A stretch of DNA of 36,029 bases, from NCBI GenBank assembly GCA_003248935.1, contig QFQF01000023.1:1-36029 (forward strand), read 5' to 3'. This DNA is from Sphingobium sp. (lineage in GTDB: Bacteria; Pseudomonadota; Alphaproteobacteria; Sphingomonadales; Sphingomonadaceae). The position numbers and the translations under genes were made by a program. A model generated the notes under the pieces. It did no database searches. It was not told the DNA's origin and was given only the letters and a program-made list of their open reading frames with translations. Below, one piece after another: positions 8,075 through 16,494 of this stretch (positions are counted from its first letter, which is position 1; each line of letters opens with the position of its first letter).

Positions 8075-10354
8075 ATGAATACTGACCGCCGTTCCTTGCT
8101 GAAGTCGATCGCCGCCGTTTCGGCAGGTGTGGTTTTTCCCGTCACCATGACTGGTTGCCGGGTCGCCGATCCTAAGCCTTCCGATTCGGTCGAGCTATTC
8201 TCTTGGGTTGTAATGATGCCCGACAACACGGTTCGCATCCGCATTCCACAGAGCGACATTGGACAGGGTGTGGTCACAACCCTCTCGCAGGTTCTTGCGG
8301 AAGAGCTCGATCTGAAATGGTCATCGATCCGGCCCGAATTCTTCGATCCATTGACGAACCTCAAGCGCAACAATGTGTATGTATATACATGCACGGAGAG
8401 CAGTTGGTCAGCTGACCGTCTCTTCAATCCCATGAGAATGGCAGGCGCTCAGATCAGACAAATGCTTTTGACCGCTGCCGCCAGGCGCTCGGGGTTCGAC
8501 GTAGCGGATTTGAGAACCGAGGAGAGCAGCATCATATTGCCCGGCGGGGGACGGCAAAGCTACGCGGAGGTCGCGTCCGCCGCCTCCCATATTGCGCCGC
8601 CGCACCCTTCGCGGGTCAAACTTAAGGACCCTGCTGACTACCGGCTGATCGGAAAGCCGATCAAGCGCCTCGATCTGGTTCCCAAGACGACCGGGAAGCT
8701 GGAATATGGCATCGATGTCGATTTGCCGGGCATGTTGTATGCGGTCGTGCAACAATCCCCTGTCTATGGCGGCAAGCTTGTCTCGTTCGACGAACAAGCG
8801 ATTGCCAAGATGCCGGGCGTTGTCGGGGTCGTCCGGATCGCGGCAGGACCTTGCGGCCTCAACGGTCCGCTTGCCGACGGCGGAGAAGATTACGGGATGG
8901 ACGATGCCGTTGCCGTCGTCGCGGACAGCTTCTGGAGGGCAAGGAAGGCGCTTCTGGCGCTTCCGATCGAGTGGGATGATGGGGAATTTGCTCACACCAG
9001 CAGTGAGTCCATCATGGCGAACCTGGTCAGCCGGGCTGGGCGGCCGCAGCCGGTAGTCCGGGAAGCCGGAGATTTCGCAGGGTCGATCGGCCGTGCTCAC
9101 CGCGTTATCGAGGCGGATTATTCCTACCCCTTCATGGACGCGATGCCGCTTGAGCCGATCAACTGCACCGCATGGCTGAATTCGGACGGACTCCAGGTTT
9201 GGGCGTCCACGCAGTTCGCCCAGGAAGCGCATCGACTCGCCGCGGTTACAGCCGGGCTGCCGCCTGAACGGGTACAGTTTAATCTGCCATATGTCGGGGG
9301 GGGCTTCGGACGGCGTTGCCAGAACGAATATGTATCGCAGGCGGTCCAGATCGCGAAGGCCATTCCTGGCAAGCCCATCAAGATGATATGGACCCGCGAA
9401 GAGATGATGGCGCGCGGTTATCCGCCACCGATTACCATCTCACGCTTCAAGGCGGGGCTTGATGAGAAGGGGAATGTGATCGCGTGGTTCAATCGCGTGA
9501 TTAGTGGCACAGCGCCCGATCAAAGCTATGGACCGGCTCGCCTACCGCACTATGTGCCGAACCTTAGGATCGAGTATGCTCGCGTCAAGACGCCTCAGCC
9601 GTTCGGCTGGATGCGCGGCGTGGCGTTCACACAGCATGTCTGGATGAACCAGGGATTTCAGGACGAACTGGCGGTCGCCGCTGGACGTGATCCGGTCGAC
9701 CTTTACATGGACCTGCTGGACGAGGGTTCGGTGCCCACTGACCTGAAAGGCCGCGACGTCGCCATTCGACGCATCCGGCACATGCGCGCCGTGTTGAAGC
9801 GGGTCTGCCAAATCGCCGATTGGGAAACGCCTCTCTCGCAGGGCCGCGGCAAAGGCGTTTCGGTCAGCGACTTCAGCTATTGGGATACCTACCACACTGG
9901 CACTGCCTCATCGGTTGTGGAGGTTACGCTTGACGGCAAAGGCGGGCTTAGAGTCGATCACGTATATGTGGTGATGAACTGCGGCCGCATCCTCAATCCC
10001 GAAGTAGTCCGCGGCCAAGTCGAAGGAAGCATCTTCTGGGCAATCACTACGGCGCTTTACGGCAAAATCACACTCAAGGACGGTCGTGTGGTCCAGCGCA
10101 ATTTCCAGGATCACAACGTCGCTCGGCTTGCCACTGCCTGTAGAAACATCGTGGTCGAACTTGTCGAGAGCGACGATCATCCTGCCGGCGTTGGAGAGGA
10201 CGCCGTCCCTATTGTGATGACTGCGATGCTGAACGCAATTTATGATGCTGGTGGGCCGAGGATTCGCTCGCTTCCGCTCAGCGATCATGTGTTGTCATTT
10301 AGAAAACAGGACGGCTCAGACGCGTTGCCTGGCAAACCATCAGGCAACCTTTAG
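8075..10354 (+). CDS. ndpAL: Nicotine hydroxylase large subunit, molybdenum-binding (isoquinoline 1-oxidoreductase beta type)
   Basis: A 759-residue molybdopterin cytosine dinucleotide enzyme that would add a water-derived hydroxyl to the pyridine ring. The start at 8075 gives a Tat signal (DRRSLLK, Arg5-Arg6) followed by a hydrophobic stretch ending MTGC, so Cys28 may be lipidated. Later features are typical of the family: a QSDIGQGV motif near the N-terminus of the mature protein, YVGGGFGRR in the Mo-binding region, and GVGEDAVP near the C-terminus with the catalytic Glu. No cytochrome domain is fused, so electrons must go to a separate acceptor; the lipoprotein cytochrome c at 29102 is the obvious candidate. 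No XdhC-like or molybdenum-cofactor genes are in the window. The substrate is inferred from the whole gene set. Confidence 0.85.
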   Translation: MNTDRRSLLKSIAAVSAGVVFPVTMTGCRVADPKPSDSVELFSWVVMMPDNTVRIRIPQSDIGQGVVTTLSQVLAEELDLKWSSIRPEFFDPLTNLKRNNVYVYTCTESSWSADRLFNPMRMAGAQIRQMLLTAAARRSGFDVADLRTEESSIILPGGGRQSYAEVASAASHIAPPHPSRVKLKDPADYRLIGKPIKRLDLVPKTTGKLEYGIDVDLPGMLYAVVQQSPVYGGKLVSFDEQAIAKMPGVVGVVRIAAGPCGLNGPLADGGEDYGMDDAVAVVADSFWRARKALLALPIEWDDGEFAHTSSESIMANLVSRAGRPQPVVREAGDFAGSIGRAHRVIEADYSYPFMDAMPLEPINCTAWLNSDGLQVWASTQFAQEAHRLAAVTAGLPPERVQFNLPYVGGGFGRRCQNEYVSQAVQIAKAIPGKPIKMIWTREEMMARGYPPPITISRFKAGLDEKGNVIAWFNRVISGTAPDQSYGPARLPHYVPNLRIEYARVKTPQPFGWMRGVAFTQHVWMNQGFQDELAVAAGRDPVDLYMDLLDEGSVPTDLKGRDVAIRRIRHMRAVLKRVCQIADWETPLSQGRGKGVSVSDFSYWDTYHTGTASSVVEVTLDGKGGLRVDHVYVVMNCGRILNPEVVRGQVEGSIFWAITTALYGKITLKDGRVVQRNFQDHNVARLATACRNIVVELVESDDHPAGVGEDAVPIVMTAMLNAIYDAGGPRIRSLPLSDHVLSFRKQDGSDALPGKPSGNL

Positions 10355-10708
10355 ATAGGATCGGCCATCAGTAGCGCCGGTTCGGGGCAGCCTCCTCACT
10401 GCCAGACAACCCCCGCTTTTGCTTATCCAAAAGCGCGACATGCAGTGATGGCATTATCCCTATTCAACCGTCGATGGCCGCGAATAGTCGGTTACGATGC
10501 TTCTTCCGATCAAACCGCCGCGGGGGCGCATCGCGAATTTCGCACGGATGCAGATCACACCCTCGCGGCGACTACGCTCCGATTTATGTCAGTGCAGAGA
10601 TACTGATCACATCTGGAGCATTTTCGAAGTAGATAGCATCATCTGTTGGCTGGGAAAATGCGGAAAACAAAAAACAAATACAGCTTGAGCCGATCCAGTC
10701 TGATCGGA
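10355..10708. other. Spacer between convergent ndpAL and hydrolase genes
   Basis: No gene is seen. It contains a small inverted repeat CGCTTTTG/CAAAAGCG (10414-10435), which could be a weak terminator for ndpAL, and most of the first palindromic repeat element (from 10616). Confidence 0.6.
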
Positions 10709-10715
10709 TCAAGCT
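10616..10715 (+). repeat. Palindromic intergenic repeat, copy 1
   Basis: About 100 bases made of two potential hairpins: an outer CATTTTC/GAAAATG pair, then a second hairpin at 10682-10715 (14-bp arms, one mismatch). It closely matches the element at 17706-17805 in the same orientation. The stop codon of the hydrolase gene (10709-10711) lies inside its second hairpin, which may serve as a terminator. It resembles the short palindromic intergenic repeats known in alphaproteobacteria (RIME-like). Confidence 0.85.
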
Positions 10716-11650
10716 CTAGCTTGAGCCAGCCCACACGAAACATTCGCATCCAACCATCGAATCATCAGATCGGCGATTTCGTCGCTATTGGACTCGGCCA
10801 TTAGCATATGACCATTTCCAGTTATGCCATGTTCTTCCAAGGCGATGTGTTCAAACACTGGAGTCCGTGCTCGTACGTACTCCGCTGCGCGCCTATTGGC
10901 TTCTCTCATCCACGTGGCTTCGCCTGTAACAATGGCGACCGGCTTCGCGAACGGGTCGTGAAGTCCTTGATATGCCTCCGGCGCGAGACCGTTATTGAAG
11001 GTTCCAAGCGGATGCACCATGCCCGAGTACCCCAGAGGTTCCGCCGCCAGTACGGCCGCGACCCGCTGCCCGCCAACGGCACTCAGAGCCCATCCGCATG
11101 GCCCCCCCATCGAGTGGCTCACTACCACGGTCGGGCCGGTCAGATCGAGCAGTTGTTCGGCGATAGCCTCAACGTGACGCTGGCTCGCACCTAACGAAGT
11201 GGCCATCGGTCCTTGGCTTGCCATGAACCGGTCACCGGCCAACGGATCGGAGGGCCAGCGGTTATGCTTGGAGGCACCTTGCCATAAGTCGTGCTTCGCC
11301 GGCTCCACGAACCGGGGGTATAGCATTCCGTAGTCTGCCGTGGGCGTTGCCGGGCCAAGCACGTTTTCGTTCCAGGCTGACCTTCCATGCCCCGGCCGAT
11401 CTAGGACATATGTTGCATAGCCCGCCTGCAGGAACCGATGCACCCATCCGCGCCGACCGTCCGGTGTCCTGACGAAGTCAGCGCCCTGTCCGCCGCCACC
11501 ATGGACGAAGAGGATAGAAACCGGACGGGGATTTACAGGAATGAACCACTGGACATAGGCGTTGATGCCGGGCCACACCGCGTCCCCGGCATCAACAGGC
11601 GGCGATGTCAGGAAGACACCGCCAAAGTCTGCCATTTCAAAGGTGCGCAT
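10709..11650 (-). CDS. Alpha/beta hydrolase of unknown substrate, last gene of the lower-pathway operon
   Basis: A 313-residue cytoplasmic alpha/beta-hydrolase. Visible landmarks are the oxyanion region LFVHGGGGQG, DRPGHGRS after strand 4, the nucleophile elbow SHSMGG (Ser) and a C-terminal HGITGNGHM carrying the likely catalytic His. The long insertion after GHGRS resembles esterase/lactonase-like members. It begins 5 bases after the monooxygenase stop, so it is co-transcribed with the maleate branch. The known VPP pathway needs only one hydrolase (the deformylase at 14515-15342), so this one is extra. It might act on an ester or lactone side product or another substrate; no function is assigned. 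Confidence 0.85.
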   Translation of the reverse strand: MRTFEMADFGGVFLTSPPVDAGDAVWPGINAYVQWFIPVNPRPVSILFVHGGGGQGADFVRTPDGRRGWVHRFLQAGYATYVLDRPGHGRSAWNENVLGPATPTADYGMLYPRFVEPAKHDLWQGASKHNRWPSDPLAGDRFMASQGPMATSLGASQRHVEAIAEQLLDLTGPTVVVSHSMGGPCGWALSAVGGQRVAAVLAAEPLGYSGMVHPLGTFNNGLAPEAYQGLHDPFAKPVAIVTGEATWMREANRRAAEYVRARTPVFEHIALEEHGITGNGHMLMAESNSDEIADLMIRWLDANVSCGLAQARA

Positions 11651-11655
11651 GTTGC

Positions 11656-12819
11656 TCAGAAATGCGTTTCCATCTGCGTCGTGAAGCTCATTTCCCGCTC
11701 AACTAGCCGCGGATCTGCGGCCACGGCGCGGAGGAAAGCTATGCGGTCCTCCTTCTCCTGTCCTTCCTTCAGGTGATAGAGGTTGCGCAGATTGAACGAC
11801 GCGCGGGGCGACGTAACCTCGGCGAACACCCGACGACGATCGCGCTCGTAAAATTCGAGTATTTCCTCCCCTGCCCCGTCATGGATGACCCGGTTCAAAG
11901 CGCCGATCAGGGCGAAAGCATCGAACATGCCGCCAGTCAGGCCAAGCCCGCCTGTGGGGTTGGTGATATGGCCAGCGTCACCGACAAGCAGGATCCGCCC
12001 CACACGCATCCGATCGGCTATGCGCTGGTGCATGCGGTAGGGCGAGTAGGCGAGCACCTCATAGGGCAGGTCGGGCAGGTGATCAGCGAACATCGTGTGG
12101 ATGCGCTCTTCCAGCCCCTCGAAAGGTAGCTCGGGGTCTTCGACAAAGGTTACCCGCCAGACGTCTGGCTGCTCGATCTTGCAGATAATGGAGCCGTGCT
12201 TCTGATCGAGCTGCATGACGGACTCAGGATAGTTCAGCGCCGACAGGTTGATTCTCGTGTTCGTCGCCACATAGCGCTCGGGCCAGGTTGTCCCCAGAAA
12301 CTGGAGCCCCAGTACATTCTGGCGTACCGTGCTGTTCGCGCCATCCGCCCCTATGAGATAGTCGCCTTCCAGCACTGCCGATCCATTGGGTCCCTCGACC
12401 TCCGCGATCACGCCGCCCGCAGTTTGGCAGCACCCGGTCAGCTTAGTTCGCAGCAATATCTCCACATTCGGCTGCGCCGAGACATGCCGTGCAATGATCT
12501 TGGACAACAACCCTTGGTGCAGATGAAGCGCATTCCCCCCCATCCCCTCAGGCGTCCATTTCCACTCAATAAGTTCGCCCGTGCTGTGGATACGCCAGCC
12601 GAAGGTCTGGCGCAGGAAACCCTCCGCTTCACAGTCCTGCAACAGTCCAAGCCGGTCGAGATGGGGCAGAACGGGATAGTGATAGACCAGCGCACGCGGC
12701 TTATCGTTGAACTGCTCCTCCGCCTCGATAATCGTGACACGCGTGCCTTCCTTCGCGAGTCCGAAAGCGGTTAGCAGGCCAATGGGCCCGGCTCCAACGA
12801 CGATTACATGTTGAGCCAT
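11656..12819 (-). CDS. ndpD: FAD-dependent monooxygenase, likely 6-hydroxy-3-succinoylpyridine 3-monooxygenase
   Basis: A 387-residue single-component (class A) flavoprotein hydroxylase. The three family fingerprints are present: GAGPIG at the N-terminus, the DG motif in IGADGANSTVR and the GD motif in VGDAGHITNPTGG. The start at 12819 has GGAGGG about 8 bases upstream; the longer frame to 12852 is rejected. In the VPP route such an enzyme converts 6-hydroxy-3-succinoylpyridine to 2,5-dihydroxypyridine with loss of the succinyl side chain using NAD(P)H and O2. It sits between the maleamate amidase (46-base gap) and the extra hydrolase. A 6-hydroxynicotinate 3-monooxygenase role would also yield 2,5-dihydroxypyridine; the aldehyde dehydrogenase and TMADH-like genes favour the succinoylpyridine assignment. 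Confidence 0.82.
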   Translation of the reverse strand: MAQHVIVVGAGPIGLLTAFGLAKEGTRVTIIEAEEQFNDKPRALVYHYPVLPHLDRLGLLQDCEAEGFLRQTFGWRIHSTGELIEWKWTPEGMGGNALHLHQGLLSKIIARHVSAQPNVEILLRTKLTGCCQTAGGVIAEVEGPNGSAVLEGDYLIGADGANSTVRQNVLGLQFLGTTWPERYVATNTRINLSALNYPESVMQLDQKHGSIICKIEQPDVWRVTFVEDPELPFEGLEERIHTMFADHLPDLPYEVLAYSPYRMHQRIADRMRVGRILLVGDAGHITNPTGGLGLTGGMFDAFALIGALNRVIHDGAGEEILEFYERDRRRVFAEVTSPRASFNLRNLYHLKEGQEKEDRIAFLRAVAADPRLVEREMSFTTQMETHF

Positions 12820-12865
12820 TGCGGTTCCCTCCAGTTGTTTTCTGATGCGCATGCACCTGCGTTAT

Positions 12866-13486
12866 TCAAAGCTTCGCGATCCAATCGGTCACGTCCGCGG
12901 CGTCGGTGACGTCGCCATATTTCTGATCGATGTCATAAAGGCTGGCTTCATGTGGCGCGTTCGCGCGATCAGCACAGCAGTCGCGCGGCACCAGAACGTT
13001 GAAGCCAGACTGCACTGCATCCACGACGGTCGCCCGGACACAACCGGACGTAGTCGCGCCCGTTACCACTATGGTATCGACACCCGCCCCGGTGAGCATG
13101 GCCGCCAGGTTCGTGCCATGGAATGCTGATGCGCCATGCTTCTCCACGATCGGATCGCCATCGGAGATCCCGGTCGCCGCATCGATCTCAACGAGCCTGC
13201 TCCCCGCGAGAAGCGCTCTCATTCCGGTGGCCTTACGCAGCCAGGCCAACGTCTCGACCTCCCAGGGCTGGTAGGCGATAGTCGTGTAGATAACGGGAAA
13301 ACCACGGCTTCGGGCCAGATCGGTGATGGCACGGGTTCGCGCGATTTGCGCATGCATATCCGCCGCCGTCGGGTAAACAGTGTCGGTGAAGCCATAGGTA
13401 AAATCGACCACCACGACCGCCGGCCGAGTGCCGCGGGGCACGCTGCCTCCGAACCCCGCCTTTTCATAGACTTCATCCTGCGACAT
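12866..13486 (-). CDS. ndpG: Maleamate amidohydrolase (isochorismatase family)
   Basis: A 206-residue cysteine hydrolase that would convert maleamate to maleate and ammonia. The catalytic triad of the isochorismatase/nicotinamidase family is visible as Asp28 (VVVDFTYGF), Lys116 (VEKHGASAF) and Cys149 (TTSGCVRAT). Length and motifs fit NicF-type maleamate amidases. Its ATG lies inside the end of the dioxygenase gene (14-base overlap), so the two are translationally coupled. It is cytoplasmic, as no signal peptide is present. N-carbamoylsarcosine amidase belongs to the same family, but the neighbours decide for maleamate. Confidence 0.9.
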   Translation of the reverse strand: MSQDEVYEKAGFGGSVPRGTRPAVVVVDFTYGFTDTVYPTAADMHAQIARTRAITDLARSRGFPVIYTTIAYQPWEVETLAWLRKATGMRALLAGSRLVEIDAATGISDGDPIVEKHGASAFHGTNLAAMLTGAGVDTIVVTGATTSGCVRATVVDAVQSGFNVLVPRDCCADRANAPHEASLYDIDQKYGDVTDAADVTDWIAKL

Positions 13487-14528
13487 CGAACACCTTACCC
13501 CCTTCGCAAGCCGTCAGGTCCTTCGCTACGACTGCTCCGTCCAGCAACACCGGTTCTCCATCCAAAAACAGCGAGCAACCGCGCAGCGGTATATCGAGAT
13601 GGCAGTCCGTGTCGTTCATGCCGCCAAGCTCGTTATTTGGACCGGTTGAGAACAGCACGTTGCCAAGAAAGCTACGCATCTCCATGCCCATTCCGCCGGG
13701 GAATTCGCCGGGCGTCATCCGGTGCCACTTGGCGTCAGGATTCATTCCCCAGCCGATGTGGCTCAGCGCAAAGCCGCGCGGATCATTAAAGTCCGCCATG
13801 TACGACTTGACCAGATCAGCTTCCAAGCCGCCCCGGATCGAGGTGACGACGCCCTTCTCGATCGTGTATGTTATAGGCTCGCGCACATAAATATTCTGCG
13901 GCAGCAATATGTCGCCCGGCGCGATGACGATCTGCCCGTCCACGCCGTCGTCGTCGCCGCCTGTAAAGACGAAGCCGGATGGCCAGTGATCCCATCGGCC
14001 CGGCGTGTCGGTGCAGGCATATTCGGTGACAGTGGGATAGGTGCCAAGCTTATACGTGACGTCCGTCCCATAAGGCGACGTGATGTGCATCGATTTCGCG
14101 CGACACAGCAACTCGCCTGCGACCTCCACTTTCTCACGCAACTCCCTGGAAGGCAGCATCCGCGCGAGCAACTCCGGCGGCTCCACAACCGTAAGGACGC
14201 GAGCACCCGCGGCCTGGATCGCCATCTGCTCGGGCGAGAACAGCAGGAAGACGCAGTCGATCACCATATCGGCATTCTTCAATGCCTCCACGGCTTCAGG
14301 CATCCGCGAAAGCGGCGTCTGCCCTACCGCCCAATTGCCCATCGGTGCAGGCGCCGGCAGCCGCATGTGGTAGATATTCGCCTTGAGCGCCCGGCCCGCA
14401 GCGAGAAACGCGTCGGCATAATCTAGTCGCTCGTCACCCTGAGTCAGCACGACCAGCCGCTCGTCGGCGCGAACACAGGACATTTTCAGCTGGTGGAGGC
14501 ATATCTCCGCGAAACTAGCGCGATCCAT
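13473..14528 (-). CDS. ndpE: 2,5-dihydroxypyridine 5,6-dioxygenase
   Basis: A 351-residue Fe(II) extradiol-type dioxygenase of the NicX family that opens 2,5-dihydroxypyridine to N-formylmaleamate. The metal ligands described for Pseudomonas putida NicX (His265, His318, Asp320, from memory) line up with His257 (LSHIGWG), His310 and Asp312 (CHLDIP) at a constant offset of 8, which is strong support. The start at 14528 is set by GGAGG 9 bases upstream; the longer frame to 14594 is rejected. The gene overlaps the deformylase stop by 14 bases upstream and the amidase start by 14 bases downstream. This enzyme is the signature of pyridine-ring catabolism through the maleamate branch. Confidence 0.93.
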   Translation of the reverse strand: MDRASFAEICLHQLKMSCVRADERLVVLTQGDERLDYADAFLAAGRALKANIYHMRLPAPAPMGNWAVGQTPLSRMPEAVEALKNADMVIDCVFLLFSPEQMAIQAAGARVLTVVEPPELLARMLPSRELREKVEVAGELLCRAKSMHITSPYGTDVTYKLGTYPTVTEYACTDTPGRWDHWPSGFVFTGGDDDGVDGQIVIAPGDILLPQNIYVREPITYTIEKGVVTSIRGGLEADLVKSYMADFNDPRGFALSHIGWGMNPDAKWHRMTPGEFPGGMGMEMRSFLGNVLFSTGPNNELGGMNDTDCHLDIPLRGCSLFLDGEPVLLDGAVVAKDLTACEGGKVFDVAG

Positions 14529-15342
14529 TTGCGGTGGCCTCCTTGATGTCGGCTTGAAAACCTGCGACTGCGCCGAGGAAACCGTCCAGATCATCCCACG
14601 GTATCATGTGCCCTGCGCCTTCGACGGTCACGACCTCGATGCCGGGCGCCAGTGTCCGAATTTCTTCAATATCTGCCGTTTCGATGACCGGCGAGCCACC
14701 GGCCACGACGAGCCGTATCGGCAGGTCAAGGTGCGGCAGGTCGGCATGAACGTCATCCGTATGAAAGCCTTTATAGGCCGCGTCGATCGCACGCAGTTCG
14801 CACGTGTGGAGCCATTCAGCACGCAGCGCGCGCTGATCCTGAGTCCAGGTCGGGCAGAATGCCTTCATTTCTTCCGCCGAGCAGCCGCGCTGCGCCAGCA
14901 AGATCGAATCCTCATACCATGGCCATGCCGAGGGATAGGGGCGACGGCCCGGCCCGCTTACGGGCGGATCGGCCAAGATCAGCCCGGCAAAAATCCCGGG
15001 CGCTTTCCGGGCGGCGCGGATCGCGGTGCGGGCGCCCATGGAATGACCAAGAATCACCGGACGATCGAGATCAAGAACACCCGTCAGCGCGACGACATCA
15101 TCCGCCATTGCATCCAGGGAATAATCAAGGTCGCCAGCTTGACTTAATCCGCGGCCCCGAACGTCGAGCACATGAACCTCGTACGTCTCGGCCAGGCGAG
15201 CGGCAACGAAATCCCACGTGACCGCTGGCGACGTGATGCCAGGCACGAGAAGCATCTGACGCCGCCCAGGCGCGCCATGGCGCACAAGATGGTGCCGGAT
15301 GCCGTTCGCATGAACGTTGTATCCGAAAGGACTGCCGTCCAT
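14515..15342 (-). CDS. ndpF: N-formylmaleamate deformylase (alpha/beta hydrolase)
   Basis: A 275-residue alpha/beta hydrolase that would release formate from N-formylmaleamate. The likely triad is Ser101 (LGHSMGAR), Asp125 (LILADPP) and His245 (GAGHMIP). These are the same residue numbers as the triad I recall for P. putida NicD, so the assignment is much better than a generic hydrolase call. The ATG at 15342 follows the isomerase stop by 2 bases, and the 3' end overlaps the dioxygenase start by 14 bases. The product is cytoplasmic and acts directly after the ring-cleavage dioxygenase. Confidence 0.92.
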   Translation of the reverse strand: MDGSPFGYNVHANGIRHHLVRHGAPGRRQMLLVPGITSPAVTWDFVAARLAETYEVHVLDVRGRGLSQAGDLDYSLDAMADDVVALTGVLDLDRPVILGHSMGARTAIRAARKAPGIFAGLILADPPVSGPGRRPYPSAWPWYEDSILLAQRGCSAEEMKAFCPTWTQDQRALRAEWLHTCELRAIDAAYKGFHTDDVHADLPHLDLPIRLVVAGGSPVIETADIEEIRTLAPGIEVVTVEGAGHMIPWDDLDGFLGAVAGFQADIKEATANGSR

Positions 15343-15344
15343 TG

Positions 15345-16097
15345 TTAGAATGCCCCTGATAAAAGCGTCCCGCCACCGGGCACGCGCGTGTCGAGGTCAA
15401 GGGCTCGCAACATCGCCCAGGTTGTGGAGATGGCTGCGGTCAACACCGGCTTGCCGACCTGCGCCTCAACGATCGAGACGGCGGGCAGCGACGGCATCTG
15501 CACGCATGCAGACAAAATTACAGCATCGACCTCGGCCAAATGCTCCATCGACGCGACGATGCCCGGAAGCCGGGCGGGGTCGTGAGCGGCGACTGCCAAA
15601 TTATCCGAAATCTCAAGAGCGCGCCATTCGACGACATCGATGCCTTCGGCACGAATATAGTCGACAACAAGCTCGGTTAGCGGCTTCATATATGGCGCCA
15701 CAATCGCCACTCGCTTCGCGCCAATCGCCTTGATCCCATCCACGAGCGCGCCAGCTGACGATACGACGGGGGCCGGATGGCCATTATCGATTGTTGCCTG
15801 ATGCAGGCGGGCCTGGGACTCACGATGGTAACCCTTGCCCATCGACATGATAGCCACCAGACATGCATAACCCATCACGTCGACGGCCGCGTCAGATAAC
15901 TCGATGGCGCACGTGTCGCTGGCGCCGTCCATTTTGGACAGCTCTTCCTTGGTCACGTGCTTCATGCGCATGCGGGCCGAATGGAAGGTAAAGCGCTCGG
16001 GCGAGATGGTCTCGCGGGCACGGAGGAGCGCCGGTATTTCAGTCTCCATCGTAACATTCGAACTCGGCACGATCTGCCCTATACGGTAGGCCCTCAA
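15345..16097 (-). CDS. ndpH: Maleate cis-trans isomerase (Asp/Glu racemase superfamily)
   Basis: A 250-residue enzyme that turns maleate into fumarate. Two catalytic-type cysteines are present in the expected settings, Cys79 (GYACLVA) and Cys198 (LSACVQMPS), and the N-terminus RIGQIVPSSNVTME is typical of NicE/maleate isomerase. The start is a TTG at 16097: AGGAG lies 10 bases ahead of it, the family N-terminus begins there, and the duplicated fragment at 22298 has the same TTG and ribosome binding site. The ATG frame to 16166 would add 23 unlike residues. It is the first gene of the six-gene minus-strand operon. Using TTG at the operon head may limit expression. Confidence 0.9.
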   Translation of the reverse strand: MRAYRIGQIVPSSNVTMETEIPALLRARETISPERFTFHSARMRMKHVTKEELSKMDGASDTCAIELSDAAVDVMGYACLVAIMSMGKGYHRESQARLHQATIDNGHPAPVVSSAGALVDGIKAIGAKRVAIVAPYMKPLTELVVDYIRAEGIDVVEWRALEISDNLAVAAHDPARLPGIVASMEHLAEVDAVILSACVQMPSLPAVSIVEAQVGKPVLTAAISTTWAMLRALDLDTRVPGGGTLLSGAF

Positions 16098-16494
16098 TTG
16101 CCCTCTCCTTTGCTGCTGTGGCAACATTAATTCGTCCGTTGGATAAATACAAGGTCGAATATCCATGGGATCCAGCTTGGCTTATGCATATCGGAGCCGG
16201 TCCTAATTTAGTCAGGTGTCAAACACATGACCGATGGGACGCTGCGCCTGCGACGGCGGCCACTGCCCATGCACATTCTCACTTGATTTCTTTTTCTGTA
16301 TAATTGATTGTGGAAATATCGGGAAGTTACCTTGCGCGCAGCATGTCTGGCCGATGTGCGATTGCAGGCTGCCCGTGGGTCCTGTCTGTTTGGTTGCGAA
16401 CCGCCGACCGGATCCAGTTTATAACGAGATTGAAAGATTTTCGTCGCGCGGCCGAACAAGGCGCGCCAGCGAAGATACGAGAGGAATGCACTGG
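16098..16494. other. Divergent spacer with the ndpH promoter and leader
   Basis: No gene is seen. On the minus strand the segment just upstream of ndpH has CTTGTA (16153-16148), then 14 bases, then GAATTAA (16133-16127), and AGGAG before the TTG start. The same layout recurs in front of the ndpH remnant at 22299-22356. Farther out, at about 16210, a near-palindrome CCTGACTAAATTAGG could be a regulator site. Confidence 0.5.
16127..16153 (-). promoter_or_regulatory. Putative promoter of the ndpH operon
   Basis: CTTGTA and GAATTAA separated by 14 bases are conserved in spacing and sequence with the region upstream of the isomerase remnant at 22329-22354. Conservation between a gene and its decayed copy suggests both were inherited from one promoter-containing duplication. 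Box assignment is tentative. Confidence 0.45.

Noticed and set aside
7675..8433. 252-codon open frame on the minus strand
   Set aside because: Antisense across both hydroxylase subunits, which have intact Fe-S and Mo-binding motifs.
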